From Apostichopus japonicus (taxonomy: Eukaryota > Echinodermata > Holothuroidea > Aspidochirotida > Stichopodidae), in NCBI RefSeq assembly GCF_037975245.1, contig NC_092566.1:5892001-5956000 (forward strand): a stretch of DNA of 64,000 nt, written 5' to 3'. This document shows positions 36,691-50,660 of this stretch, in pieces (within the stretch, counting starts at the first letter, position 1; every line of letters starts with the position of its first letter). The notes under the pieces are model-generated. The model was not told the DNA's origin. It ran no database searches and saw only the letters and a program-made list of their open reading frames with translations. The position numbers and the translations under genes are program-made.

Positions 36691-39600
36691 CATTTTTGTG
36701 TTTTGAAAGAAGTCCTGATAATCTCTTTCCTCATACAGTCATGTGATACACAGTTTTCAAATATTATGAAACCTGTGTCGTCATCATCAATGCTGTTGTT
36801 ATCAATACTACTAGCTTTAATATACCTTGCATTGTACAGTGCCTGCTCATGCATAACCTCACTCAATCCTATAGTTCTCCCAGGCACTGATGATGTTGGC
36901 TTTTTGTCCTTTTGCTCTACTCGTGCATGGTTTCTGGTTGCTTTATACCCGTCTTCTTCCCGCTACCGATATTGATGAAATATGATACCTTTGACATTTT
37001 CTGGAAAAGTTTGCCATTCCCCGAGTAAATAGAGCATTCCAGTGGAAGCTTTCATTTCAACAGTTTTCCATATATTCTCTTGTTTAATATAAACCATTTA
37101 TTTTTTCTTGGTCTTGGTCTTCTTTTACTCCTTCATGATGGAAGTACAGTATTCGGTAATTTGATCTTCATACCACAGATATCTGCAAAGGAATTAAGAA
37201 TGTTGCATTCAAAGGACAACCGTGTTATTAAAACATGTAAGCTCTTTAAATGCTTAAATAATAATGGAAGATTCCTTTGCCTGCTTATAGAATGATGTGG
37301 AGCATAGAATAATTCAGCTATGATCTTGAAAAGTATAAGAATCTAGCAATTAGAGAGAAAAGTATGGAATGAATGAGACATGGACCATATATATGATGAT
37401 TAAGTTGAATAACAGTGCACACAAATAATAGTGCAGTAGGTATATATTAAGATGATGTACAAACAATATATGACCATGAAGTATTAACTGTACTATCATA
37501 AATAATCAATAATAATAATAATAATCAATTTTAATCAATCATCAAAATAATCAATTTTCATGTAACTTCTTGTGATGTAACATCCTCAGGATGTGCATGT
37601 TCCAAAACGTTACAAATCTTACATTTGAAACTCGTAAACCATTGATGATGAATTTACTTATAATCTAACAGTATTAAACCATTGGCAGTAAAGACCACGA
37701 TATAATTTAGCATTCACATTTTGTGCAGCATTTTTTTAGTTTTACAAACTTTATTTCATTTCATTTCATTTATTTATTTGTTTTCTCACAGTATTCAGGT
37801 GATAAAAATAAGCACAAATAAAGTAACAAAAATACAAAGAGTTGTGAAAGGAAAGTGCTCTAAAAAAAACCTTTATGGCTTGACGAGTATACCACTCCCT
37901 ATACTTAACAATGAAAATATATATACAAATAAAATAATAATATAAAAATAAAAAAACCTGACCCTGTCCTTGACCCCACTCAAAACCTCCCAACCCTTGT
38001 CTCAATTTCCCCACCCACAACTCCCAGCTAAAATCCCACCCATCCACCCACAGGACTGACAATAGCATATACTGCAGTGCATAAAAATTGCTATATCTTC
38101 CCTTTGTGCAGCAATTTGCCCATTTTGCAGTAGCGACGCTTTTGTTATCAGATACCAGATAAGTTATTCGGTGTAGTATATTTGCATATGAAAATATGAT
38201 TGCACATGTGATATATTAACTTTTCCCCTTCTTGTCCCAACTATAAGAGCCATTTCTTTCCTGAACTCTTTTAACCAGACTATAGGGACACTCAACTAGT
38301 TGAATGTGGTAGTCATGTGGAGACATGCTAGTTACATTGCTTTATACGTCCAAACCAAGATAAATAGGTTGCTTCTTTCAGAGAGTGAGTTAATCATGTT
38401 TTCTTATTTTTGTAATGTAAGAATTATTTGTGCCAGTTCAAGTTGTAGTGGAGAATTATTTTGAGGTCTAAGTAGGCAGTAAGTATACAGTGGTCATGCA
38501 ATACCCTCTTACTACGAGAATCAATTATTCATATAGCTTTCTCTCTGACTAAAACCTCTTTATACAGCACATCCTTTTGTAGAATAACTGTATAAACTTA
38601 ACCTGTTTCATAGTGTGAAGCCCAAATTTTCAAAAGGAATAATATTTGTATTCATTTTAAATTTTTAATAGGAAAAAATAAAACCTTCAGTACTTGAAAT
38701 GCAGAGCTTGCTTTCATAATGTTTAATAGATGCAGTTGAGATGTCTTATTGACCATATGGCAGCAACTTAATAATCAAGCATAAAATTATCACTTTTTTT
38801 TTACTTAAATCATTCATAGAAAAATCTTCCTCTTTCTGAAATAAAAATATAGGACATCTTAAAATGAAAGGTCATTTAGAAGCTTAATGTTGAACTTGGT
38901 GATTATCGTCGCATTGACATTTCCAAACATATGTGAAAGAACATTATCAATATGAGTGACCTTGAACTATTATCTTGTAAACTATGGCAGTGGCAGCAAG
39001 CGATATAATGATTCACAGACCATTTACTTCGCTCTCTCTAGTATTACAGGCTGCTTAATCTTCCTGAGACAGTATTTTGTAGGACGCTTTTATTTCCCCT
39101 CTTTACAATTTCAAGCTCTCTCTCGTAGTAAAACTCAAGAAGCAGAATTGTAAAAATCAAAAGAAAAAAATTCTTGTTAATGTAACCAAGGTCTTTTGCA
39201 TGATAAATTATGAGCTGTCATTGAAAACTCAATTAGTACTTACAAAAATTGTTGGAGATTTTGTACAGATAATCTTGTTAGGCTTGGGAAGGAAATACTA
39301 CTGCGCCCTGTGAGGTGCAAGGACAGTTTTCCTACATATATGTATGAAGAAGTCTTGAGTGGCGTTGAAGTAAAGTTCACTTTGGATTATAAATATGCAT
39401 CGATTCAGTAATTTTCAGTCTTTAATATTATGCGTCGGTTTTTTATGTAATCATAATGGAATATAGCAGTGTAGTCCCTGTCAACAAATTGTTGAGCCAA
39501 AAGAAAATATTTGCCAGTTTGTCATTATCAGGGGAAAGAGCTTAAAAAAGCGCCTTTATGAATGTACCACCAAGTCCAACATGGTCACATAGTCAACATG

Positions 39601-39887
39601 GTCAAGCACATGGTTTGCACAGTACTGTATTTCTCACTAGCATCCCCTACAAAGAATGGCTAACTAAATGCTGGATACCTCCAGTTAATACACAAGCAAT
39701 GCATATGTTTATATTCCTGAAGTCATTGGTCCCAGTCTCATTCTGTGCAACGATTTCTATAGTTGTGTAATGTATACACTTCTAGCAGTTTACAGTGATT
39801 TTGTGCATTTTTAACAATTTCCCATGAGCCAGGATATTCGCTGTTACAGGCAATTTTATTGCAGACAATATCTGTGGCCGATAAAGT

Positions 39888-40008
39888 GCTCTCAGTTTGA
39901 TTGGTTCCAAAATGACCTCAGAGTTTGATTGGTTCCAAAAATGGCCTCAGAGTTTGATTGGTCCCAAAAATGGCCTCAGAGTTTGATTGGTCCCAAAATG
40001 GCCTCAGC
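39888..40008. repeat. 29-bp tandem array, about 4 copies
   Basis: CTCAGAGTTTGATTGGTCCC followed by AAAAATGGC repeats every 29-30 bp. Each copy contains ATTGG, the CCAAT box in reverse; this is probably incidental. Confidence 0.9.
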
Positions 40009-40189
40009 TGTCATATATATCAGGGCAATACTCAAATCACTCTTTTTAGGGCTAGACCTTTTAGTTTTAGGGCTAGGTCTTTTAGTTGAGAGGAATGAAA
40101 TTTGTATCTGTGAAAGGAGCATACCCTGTATATATTAGATCTGGTTAATTGAATTTAGTGAAGATAGTTCTAAACAATCTTTTATGTTC

Positions 40190-40401
40190 TGTTTGTATGA
40201 TGTCACAGTGCAGCAAGTTTGTTTGTATTGTGTGACAGTGCAGCAAGTTTGTTTGTATTGTATGGCAGTGCAGTAAGTTTGTTTGTATTGTATGACAGTG
40301 CAGTAAGTGTGTTTGTATTGTATGACAGTGCAGTAAGTGTGTTTGTATTGTATGACAGTGCAGTAAGTGTGTTTGTATGATGTGACAGTGCAGCAAGTGT
40401 G
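40190..40401. repeat. 30-bp tandem array, 7 copies
   Basis: TGTTTGTATTGTATGACAGT followed by GCAGTAAGTG, exact 30-bp period with few substitutions. The period is a multiple of 3, so three minus-strand frames are open; none is a gene. The low divergence suggests a young, probably length-variable locus. Confidence 0.96.
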
Positions 40402-42529
40402 TCCCAAGATGAATACTGTATCATTTGATGGTTTAGTTATTACTGCTACAACCTCAGTATAATGTTAAAGCATCTTAAATCATATCGGTTGACTTGGTTA
40501 CAAATTATGTGGTAAAAGTTTGGCATATATGGTGAATATTGTCATCAACAGACCAAAGGGAAAGATTTTAAAGAAAGAACCCAAAGAATATGTAAACCCC
40601 TCCCACCACCACCCTAAAACAGGCTAGACAGGTAGACTGAACCAGTACACAAACAGCTGGAGAATACAAACCATTAACAAACACATAGTGTCTAGATTGA
40701 ACTTTAGAAGCAGCAGTAGCTCCTGAAGTTTGTCGAAAGACATTGTTCTGTTCCTTCAAAAATGAAGATGGACATGCAAATTAAATAAAAGATGACATCT
40801 GCAAATTGAACTAAGCAAAGCATTGTCTTTTAGCAATCCATCTTTGTCAGTAGATTTGTTAACTATATTCTATGAAAGTTTAGATAAGGTTTGTTTGCCC
40901 TTTGATAAAGTGATACCATTTCTTTAGCTTTCTGGTGTGACTACGAAATCAGGTTTCAATATTATAAAGCTATGTTCTTTTGTGAGAACACTGTGCATGT
41001 GGTATATGTTGTGTGGTATTATAAGCCTGATATATAGGCTTATCATATCATCTGTATATATTCTAGAGTCAAGTGATAAGAATCAAGCTGGTCATATGGA
41101 ATACCCGTGAAATCTCGCCACATTCTGCTTAATTTGAAACCTCCCTTTTTAACCTCCTCCCTTGCTGCCTTAATTACAAACCACTCACTCGAAAATCCAA
41201 TAACGTTTGAGAAGCTTTTGATAGACATGTATGGTATATGTCAGCTAACATTCTGTTACAAGCTGTGTGTACGTTTGACTCATTAGAGGATGCAATATGA
41301 CTTTTTGTTCTGTGGTGTTGTATTTTTCAAAGCTATTAGATCAGATTGGCCTCTGCGACGAGTCTTTTATTCAAGTTAGCTTATAAACTCGTGTTAACAT
41401 ATCATGCTCTGTTTCCTTAAATTAACTTTTTAATATTCTGTGAATCTTCCATTTAGGAATTGTGAGAAGATATAAATAATTTTTCTAAAAATTATTTCCT
41501 GTCTGTTGAGAGGTTTCATCTTATGTAGATGAATTTCTGCTACATGTTTTCTTTGGGGTAAATAGTAGAGAATAGTTTATTTGGAAACAAAGTGTAAACA
41601 TTGTGGATTGCAAGGTCATAGATTGGTCATGGAACAAGGGTATAGACTAGATCAAAGAAATAAACGTGCATGTTTGTTAAAATCTAGTGTTAGTTTTAAG
41701 TCCGACATATTCTGAGAAATAGTTGTCTCATTTCTGCAAGTTAAGTATCTTTAGGACTATAGATACTTTCTTCCTTGTTTTTCGAAACATGGTAATTATC
41801 AAAATCAACTACAGTAGAGGCAGAAAACTGGATAGTAAATTGTTAATAATAAAAGACAGTTTGTAATGTCAAATAACATTTCCGTGTCAGTTTAGAATCT
41901 CAAGTCTCTCTCTCAAAAAATATAACTTTATTCCTTGTATTTTTATTAACTGTTTGTATCAACATATATTAGATAGTAACATGTTTGTTTGAAATATATG
42001 GCTTGTCCTTATGCGGCAGAATATTGATCATGACATGTGTTTGTATTGTTTGCTTAAATTGAAGGGAAAAAATGCATAAATTAACAACATTCATACATGG
42101 ACTATGCTATAACTAAAAAATCAAAATAGTGCTTCAGTTTCATCAATCTTTCTGTATACGTGTGCAACTTGCATTTTCTATGAGATAATAATATATTAGA
42201 CTCTGTCCTCTAAGAAAAACTTTCATATTCCTGTGATTCTGTGATAGAATTAAAAGAGTGTTGGTGGCATGCATAGCAGTGATAGCAGTCATCAACCAAA
42301 GTGATTAAGTTTGATTTAATTTTTAATTTATTATACCCATCATCATCATTTTTGAGGATGATCTATGATCATATATGTTATGCATTAACTGGTTACCCAA
42401 AAGCTATTAGTACTACACATAGGAGATCTTTCCAAGCTTTTAAGCTGCGTGCAATCATTTCTGTTTTGCAAAAACTCCTTAAGTACATTCCTTTTTTTCG
42501 GAAACGGGGTTGATTACCAACATTGTATA

Positions 42530-42860
42530 TCGTTTTCAATATTTTTCGCTGGAAATTCAATGACGCATGTACAGCCGACGATGTCGACATCGTCCGTAGC
42601 GATCTTCTTTATTATCAAGTCAATCAGTCACGAGCAGTTGCCCCAGCAAAGAGACATTATGAACATGTTGCTAATTCCAAGGTTGCTCAGTCAGAAACGT
42701 GACGTTGGAAGAAACACTCTCCGCGCAACTCTCCGTAAAACTGCAAAATTGCTGTCTCTAGAAATCCGGCAGAAACGGGCATATAATCATCGTCATCGAT
42801 GGAGCACTCACACAGCAGATTACCGAGCGTTTTTAAGATTGAGGACAAAAGTGTGACGCC
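42530..42860. other. GC-balanced island with a 135-codon ORF, identity unknown
   Basis: This segment is more GC- and CpG-rich than the surrounding intron. It is covered on the + strand by the second half of an open frame (42449-42856) that is Arg/Lys-rich and shows no family I recognise. It lacks clear splice sites or a polyadenylation signal. It may be a degraded transposon remnant, a regulatory island or chance. Confidence 0.2.
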
Positions 42861-45049
42861 ATTTAGAGGTCAATTATTGATCCAGGTTCCCAACTATTGC
42901 TTGGTCTTTATTTATTTTTTTCCCTTTCCTTTGGATTGTTGCATGCGATGCAGATGAGAAATAACGGTGGAAATTAATATTACGAGAGACTCAAAGAGTC
43001 GTGTAATTTGTATACCCTCAACAACAAGAGTTTGGGATTTGGTTAAATCTATATCTGAATCAAAGCAAGGTATATAAAAAGAGTCATAAATTAGATATCA
43101 TAAGGAGTGCGGTAATCAGAGCTAATGGAAAAGAGGCAAAGGTGTGCCGGGGAAGCAAGTCTAATTAATCACTGCAAGATTTAAAGGGGGATATAGGCAT
43201 TCTGTTTTTAACTGACTTTAAATTGTTTGTTCGTCATTGACTAAGTTATTAGTTGTTACGGAATATACAAATTGGTTATACAATTACTGTGAGTTATGTG
43301 TAGTGATTTTTGTACATGTTACCTGGATGATTTACATTCTTTATGATAAATCAAATCTCACAATTAGTAGACACTAACTATAAATACTGTACCTAGATGG
43401 GTATTAATTAAAAGGAGGTGCAGTTTGTAGTGTCACATGGGTTCTATAGGTCACCTGAAATTTCAAAGATCATTTCGAAAAAATTGTTATCGCATGCCCA
43501 AGCCACTTTTTTGTGTTACATTGGTTAATAAATAAATAAATTTGGGATGATTTGATTTATTTACAGTCGAGAGACACATTCTGCTGTTTAGTGTAACGAT
43601 TCCGGAATTGCTGGTCAGTAGCTTTACCTTGATATATACAAGTCATATTGTATAATAGTATACCGTAGGCCTTAATTGTGATGCTTAGAGCGAAATGTCC
43701 ATCTGATGGATGCCAGATACAACAATCTATCTGAATTTTGCCGCTTTGCTCTGTTGTACAGTTTCATTCTTCAACTTAGTGATTTTGTTTTAACAGGTTT
43801 TGCCAGCCAGAGTTAGCTTTATAACTTTCAAGATCTTTATTCATATATCACACTCAACAAGCAATAATTTCCCTGGCATTGTCGTCTATTAAAATTTCAC
43901 TGCGAAGTTGTGGTAACTGGGTTAAACATTCATGATAAAGAGGTTTTGAATAAAATAAAAAATTGATCTTTTTTTTTGCGATACTGTAGTAATAGCTGTT
44001 TTGGTACAAGCTATGTAGGGTAGTGGAGCTTACAAATAAAACTGCAGTCAAATTTAATACATAGCAACAGACTGTGAATCGGCTCAGCAACGTGAATGTT
44101 TGAATTAAAGTTAAACTAGTGCTCATGCTTACTAAGATGTCTGAACTTGTGTGTGTTTGTGACTGTTCCCCCAAAACATACAGATATTTATGGTATCAGG
44201 AAATACATGTTCCTTTGTTACACTGGTCAGTCAACCTAAGTACTGGTTAGACATCGAAGAATTACTTTCCACTACATATAAGGCTGATTGGTTTCCCGAT
44301 GCTTTCATAAAAATATCCAATGAATTTAAGAAGCCTTGATTTTGTTGTCTTTAAAAAATCTTTGTAAATATACTTAGCTTTGTTTGATGTATATATATGT
44401 CCTGAAATGTTTTGAGTATTGTCTCAAGCCGGAGCTGAAGGCTGTAGTTTTTTGTCCAGAGTTCTGTGAAGGATACAATGAATTAGCAAACCATTCAGTC
44501 ACATACGCCATATCTATAATGGATGGAGATAATCTTGTGGTTAGAAGTACTTGGGTGCTTCTTATTTCCGAGTTATTTTAGCATTGATTCTATTAATATA
44601 TAAGAACATTTTGCTATCCCACACATGTAATGTTTGATTTCTTTGCAAAACTCCAATAAGCTTTGGAAAAGAATTACTAAGCCATTTAATTCTTCTGGCC
44701 TTTAAGAAAGCAGTACTAGTCTTCTCTGATAGTTGCTACCATTACTACCTGGTGGTATTAATATTTGTCATCTCAAACTGATATGATCAAGATTCATAAA
44801 ATCAATCAGTGCACCAGTTAATTTTACATTGAAGTAGCCATCAGGCTCAGTTGCCATGGTTTTCTGTAATACTTGGGTATAAAACTTGTGGAGCATTTCT
44901 AATTAAATAGAATGAAAGATTGCCACACAATGTCGTACAGCACTTCACTTCGCAATAATCCTGAGATAACTTTGACAAAAAACTTATATATTATTTTTGA
45001 CAAAAAACTTATATATTATATGAACACTTTGATTACTGTCTTCATCATG

Positions 45050-45400
45050 TGGCATGTTCAGTTCCTCCGCGATACACATTTTAATCGTTGACTTTCCTCC
45101 GAGCTTCTCGCCGCCGAAATATCAAATCTGGTCGTGCACGCCCAGGCTCAAACACGAACCACATCATGGAAGTATTTACAGAGTTACAAGCATCAGTCAA
45201 ATTCAATGTGTACTGTTGTTGCAATGTATTTTGTTTCATCTTCTCTAATACAATTGAGCGGCTCAGTCACGTTGATTGATAACGGAACCTGCCCAGAGCT
45301 CTAGAAACAAGCTCATCCAATGCAAACATCTAACGTTGCCACACGTCACTCCTACGAGGACGACGTCGTCGACTACAGCGACGACCGAGGAAGCTGGCTT
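45050..45400. other. CpG-richer island, identity unknown
   Basis: Contains GCTTCTCGCCGCCGAAATAT, GGTCGTGCACGCCCAGG and GACGACGTCGTCGACTACAG. Short ORFs in two + frames overlap and neither is recognisable. It stands out by composition only. Confidence 0.25.
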
Positions 45401-48400
45401 TATTAGATTTTTGTAATAATTGAGGCAAAATACAATGCTGAGTATTTCTTTGTCGCCAGCTTCTTCTCCCTGTTAGAAGCATTTATCAAGTGTTGCAATC
45501 TTAAGTATGATAGCTGCATAGTACACACAGGGAAACAAAGGAGTCAGTTCACTTTCTATGAGCTGCTGAGCTCTAGCACTGAGAGAAAATTAAAATGAAT
45601 TCAAAAATATCTGCACAGTAGTCAAATGTGTACATTACAGATTATGATGATGAAAACATGTTAATAATCTGCCAGAAATATTCTCCTGGTGTATTATACA
45701 GTTATGGTATGGCTAGCTACAATGTTTCATGGGCCTAGGGAGGGGGGCGGGGTGAGGGGCATAGTTCAGCTTCTTCCCAGGGTCTTTAATGGTCTCAAGG
45801 AAGGAAATTAGTAGCTTAGGACAGGAGTACTTGAAGTCAATTAATACCGATGATGAGAAAACTGTACAAATATGACAGTGCCGAAGCATTGTGTGTGTTA
45901 GGAGAAGTGTCATTTTCAATGTAATTGTCACGTTCTGTTTTGTGAAGGATTAATGCCAAGTGGTACATAGTTTTGTAGAAGACAGGCATCTCAGAGGGGA
46001 ATATTGGAGGCATTTGTTATCCATATCATTACAAAATAAATGAGCAATGATACTACAATTTATGGCTAAAGAGTTCTGAAAACTAATATTTTTTTATACA
46101 GTGTATTAGGGAAACTGCAATTGGACAAGAATTTATAAATTATTTATCTTTGAGTATAGTATAGAGTGTGAGAAGTGCTAGGAAGCTGTGAAAAGAGTGA
46201 CAGATGTTACTCAGAGTAGAACATTTCCCTGTCATGAAGAGGAATTGTGGGTAATGATCAATGAAGAAGATGCTGAGGTTCTAGGGAAAAGGTTAAGGGA
46301 TAAGATTGTCCAGGTAATGCACTCAAGAGTGAGTAACAGATTAGAGAAAGTCATGATCTAGAATTAATACACATCTCATTGAATTATTCAAGAACAAGTA
46401 AACCTAGATGTTTTATTTGAGTACACCAAGTCTAATAACATAGTACTTTGACTGACTCTGTACAAGACACAACATGGAAATCGTGGGTTAGGATTTTTTT
46501 TATAATTTTTGTCCTTGCAAGATCCCAACTGATACATGTAGGTATGTATGTATTTAGATCCTCCTGCAAGCAGGAACTCGTGAAGAAGCCGCATTGGCTT
46601 AGCAAAGCCGCAAGCTGACCGAAGTCAGTCTCTTACATTCATATTTAACGTCCATGATTATGAATTGTCAACAACTCTGTAACTGGACGACATACATTAA
46701 TCTTGGAGTGACTCGAACATATTTAAGGGTTGTTCCATCTGGTCTGACAAAAGTGAGGTGACTAAATTCATTGTTGCCCTCAAAAGATATCACCCATAGA
46801 AGCCCTCTATTTATAGCACAAACACTCAGTTGTACCTTCTATATTACACATTAATGAAGCAACCATAATGTTTAGCTAAGAACCTTATATAGGCAAGTCC
46901 ACTTTATCTTAGGGTTGACTTATTTCCAAAGCTTATCCAGTGCTACCTCGTCAAAGTACTTCAGGCTATTTTCCTGATGGTTCCCATTTTTTCCTGATGA
47001 TTGGAATTAGACGATTAAGGTAATCCCCCCCCCCCTCCACCTCTCCACCTCTCCACCTCTGTCTCTCTCTCTCAGAAAAGTTTTACAATGCTGAACTGAA
47101 AATGATGGTCTTCCATGTATATATTTGCAGTCAATGCAGATGATCTTTCTTCATCAGCCTCGGTGAAAGTTTGTTTGAAGGAATAGGAAGTAAAACGTCT
47201 GCAGGAAAAACATGATAGGTTTCTGCAAAAATATTTTCTTAAACATCCCATGATGTGTGCTTCATCTAACACACAGCTATATGAACAATTTGAATGCTAA
47301 ACTCACTCATGAATGTTCATGTCAGATGACAATTTGCTAGGTGATACACTAACTGCAAATTTCTAAACCTGTATTCATTTTAAATATACCTAAAAGGAAA
47401 GAATATTATTCCTCAATCCTTCTGAAATTCTTTATTCAAGGAATACAAACCCTAAACCTTTCAACTTTGGTTATTTCTTGGAAGTGGACAAAGAGCAAGT
47501 AAGCATTGGTGCCTTCTGTCACTCTTACCAACCTAGGCGCAAAGATTCAACAATCAAAACCAGGATTTTGTCCTGCATATATCACAGATTTGCAATAGAT
47601 CTCATTGCACTGTGGTTCCTTAACACAGACTTATAGTATATTTCAACAACCAGGTCAAATACGCTGCTAATTGAGCCAGTTTTCATTAGACTTACGTATT
47701 AAATGATTTAATAGAATCGTTAAAAGTATCGTTACTGCCAACAATTGTGTCAGAATCTAGTGGATTATATCACTTACCAGAAACCGTTGAAAGCCATATC
47801 TATTGAATTGACTTCACAATGTGTTGACAGTTTATCAATCACAAAAGCCTTTGTTTTCATCCAACAACTATTAATTAATTGGCTCCATTTGACTTTGACA
47901 AAGTTTGAATAGTACCCTTAACCCCTTACAAGCTTGAGTAACACCTGACACAATGAAATTGAATATTTCAAAATTGTCTGCTTTTCCTGCATATTTGGAA
48001 CTTCTTCAGCTATGTCGATAGATATTCCAGGATCTGCTTACAACTTAAGTATGCCTGTAGCTTGATATTGATAATCCCATATGAAGAAAAATAAATTTAT
48101 GCAAATTCATTTTAACTTATTTTAACCATATATTCTGCACCCAAAACTATGGCAAAGGCACAAGCCAATCAAATTGCTTGTAGCTGCACATTGGTTTGAA
48201 TATTCAAACATTTCCTTAGAATATTTCATGGTTCTAAAGACATTTAGTTGACAATTCTGAGATGCTTGTTGGACATTCCACTGTAAAATAGTATTTTGGA
48301 AGTTAATTTTGACAAGTGGGATGGGTTCAAGGTTGGGATTTTAGAGACAAAATTTGTCTGAAGAGACTTTTTTTGTAAAGTATATCTTCCAGCAATGATA

Positions 48401-48504
48401 GATTATTCTCTGTTTTTAAATTAGAATGTAGTCATGTTTTATTGAGGATCTGATAGATGGACTGCTTAAATTCACAAAATTTGAAAGAATGTGCCAAAAT
48501 AACT

Positions 48505-48720
48505 GCTGATTTTTATTGTTATCATTATTATTATTATTGTTATTCTTGTTGTAATGATGAAGGGGATGATAATGATTATAATTATGATTATTATTGTTAT
48601 TATCATGATTGTTGTTTTTGTTATGATGATGATGAAGATTATGATGATGATGATGATTATTATTATTGTTGTTATTGTTATGATGATGACGATGACTATC
48701 ATGATAATCATTATCATTCC
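48505..48720. repeat. (ATT/GAT)n trinucleotide microsatellite
   Basis: About 200 bp of interspersed TTATTA, GATGAT and TTGTTA triplets. All the Asn/His-, Ile- and Tyr/Asp-rich ORFs on both strands across this region result from it. Confidence 0.95.
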
Positions 48721-50219
48721 TATAATTCTGTTTAAGTTTGTTCTGTTTATTGGTATTTGAATAAGTGCATCTGGATTGCTGCCCAGTCAGTTGAATGTTG
48801 TAAATTTTCCTTTGTAACCAGTGCTTCATTGTGGTGATCAAGTGAGAAAGTAATAATCTGTCATTTTCATCTGAAACATCCATCATAATTTGCCCGAGAT
48901 TATCCATGTGTATCCCTCGTCACTTTTTCAAGTGACAGAGATATAAATGTTGCTGTTCATCTAACTATTGGATTCAACTACTTTCATGTTAATGACAATA
49001 TATTAATGTCAAAACTGTAAACAATTGCGATAGCAAATCTATTTTGAAACCTGTGACCAGCACGATTCCCAAGTAAACCTCCATTTTTCCTAGAACCAGC
49101 CCACTTCTTCTTCCTGTTCTATTCTCTCTTTCTGTCAACTACTCATTAGCATGCAAACTGCAGGCAAAAATTTATTCACCTTTATCCTGAGATATTCCAC
49201 TCAGTTTGACCCCTATTATGAAATATCCCATAGCCCGCCTTGATTGGTGTTTCTTGGAAGTCATTCACGAGAGCGTTAATCATCGTGCCACGGCTTTACG
49301 TAGTTTTTCCAGCTAGATGAAGTAGAACTTTCGCCCACAATGCAACAGGAAGTTCGTAGTCAGTGTCCTTTAAGCAGATAGCAGAAAATGCGAATGAATA
49401 AATGTAATTAAGTTGGTTGCAAATATTGTGGAAGTACCTGATATGTACTGTAAAAGCATCTTCTCTATCAAGTTTACGGATGCGTGGGTTTTGTCGAAAG
49501 AGCAGGGGCACGATAGCAAAGTGCATTGGTTCGGTTTTTATGGGGTTCTCATCATATTTCCTTGAATTAGTTTTGATGTTTTTCCAAACATGAAATTCAA
49601 TTTTTTAGTGAGGTTATCGAATGACTATCTATGTCCAGAGCTTCAATTCGAGTTAGATGTTATTTGTTTTAGTGAAAGGTCTGGATTAAATGAAAAAGTC
49701 ATTTTTTAGTTCATAGAACTTGCTAGACTATATATAGACATGTAGTCACCTTACATGTTTTCTTTAAATCTCCTAAAGTGTTAGAACAATATATTATAAG
49801 TGTCTGATGAATGAGTTTAATTAAATTTATATTTTAGAGCTCTCAGCGAATGCTATATCAGTTTCCCAAACAACACTATCACTATCTCCTTTTACAACAC
49901 ATCTGTTTTTTTAAATGTTTTTTTGTCTTTAGAAAGGATCACATTGATTTGATCAGCGGTTTCATAATAAAATGTTATAATGTTAATGTTATTGGCATGA
50001 AGTAAGTGATCCTTTGGTAGCATTCAAAGTTCAAACTGATCAAAACTGACTTTGTATCATAAGTATAACATGTGGTGATCTTGCAGCTATAACAATATGG
50101 CATAATGTGATCCTTTTGTTTAAATGATTGCACATCATAAGTGTAAGATAAAATGATCCTGTAGTTCAATAACTGTTTGTATCAGAAGTATTAACATAAA
50201 GTGTAACAAAGTATCTTAA

Positions 50220-50660
50220 AGGGATCCTGTAGTTGTATGACAGATTTTATAGCACATAAGTATAGCTTGATGTGATCCTGTAATTCTATAAGCGATTTTT
50301 TACAAGAGATATTTTAAATACGTAAAATGATCCTGTAGTTGCATAACAGATTTTATAGCATATAAGTATAGCTTGATGTGATCCTGTAATTTTTTGGCTA
50401 CATCTAATCCATGAATCTTTCACACTATATGATAGGATTCAAATCCCCATTTCCTGATTACTTATCGTTTTAGTAAACAAGATTTCAATCTTGAGGTTCT
50501 ACTTCTGATGTGGTTAGGCTTCATTGTGATATAAACAAACAATGGTAGGATAGTTTATCAGATTTTATAGCATATAAGTATAGCCTAATGAGATTCTTTT
50601 ATTCTATAACTGATTTTTTACCAGAAGTATTTACATAAAGTGATCCTGTCGTTGTATTAT
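50220..50660. repeat. ~106-bp dimeric degenerate array (51 + 55 bp halves)
   Basis: GATCCTGTAGTTG and GATCCTGTAATT anchors fall at 50223, 50274, 50329 and 50380, alternating 51 and 55 bp. Each is followed by AACAGATTTTATAGCA and TATAAGTATAGCTTGATGTG or variants. Diverged relatives extend left to about 49975. A foreign 163-bp segment (50392-50554) interrupts the array. Confidence 0.82.
50392..50554. repeat. 163-bp dispersed segment, copy 1 (interrupting the array)
   Basis: From TTTTGGCTAC to AATGGTAGGATAGT; it matches 51377-51540 over its full length in the same orientation, sharing TGATGTGGTTAGGCTTCATT. The array motif (CAGATTTTATAGCATATAAG) resumes straight after it. No inverted ends seen. 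Confidence 0.85.

Noticed and set aside
43799-43830. Possible ZMIZ exon 4 after TTTTAACAG
   Set aside because: In phase it meets a stop within seven codons and shows no similarity.
44384-44581. 65-codon ORF with mixed composition
   Set aside because: No recognisable family, no splice context, and of a length expected by chance in 64 kb.
48416-48907. 163-codon Asn/His-rich ORF and overlapping ORFs
   Set aside because: The composition comes from the ATT/GAT microsatellite and all frames on both strands look equally biased.
50430-50460. tRNA-like B box (GGATTCAAATCCCC)
   Set aside because: No A box at the right distance upstream and no cloverleaf arms; the same word is just part of the duplicated 163-bp segment.
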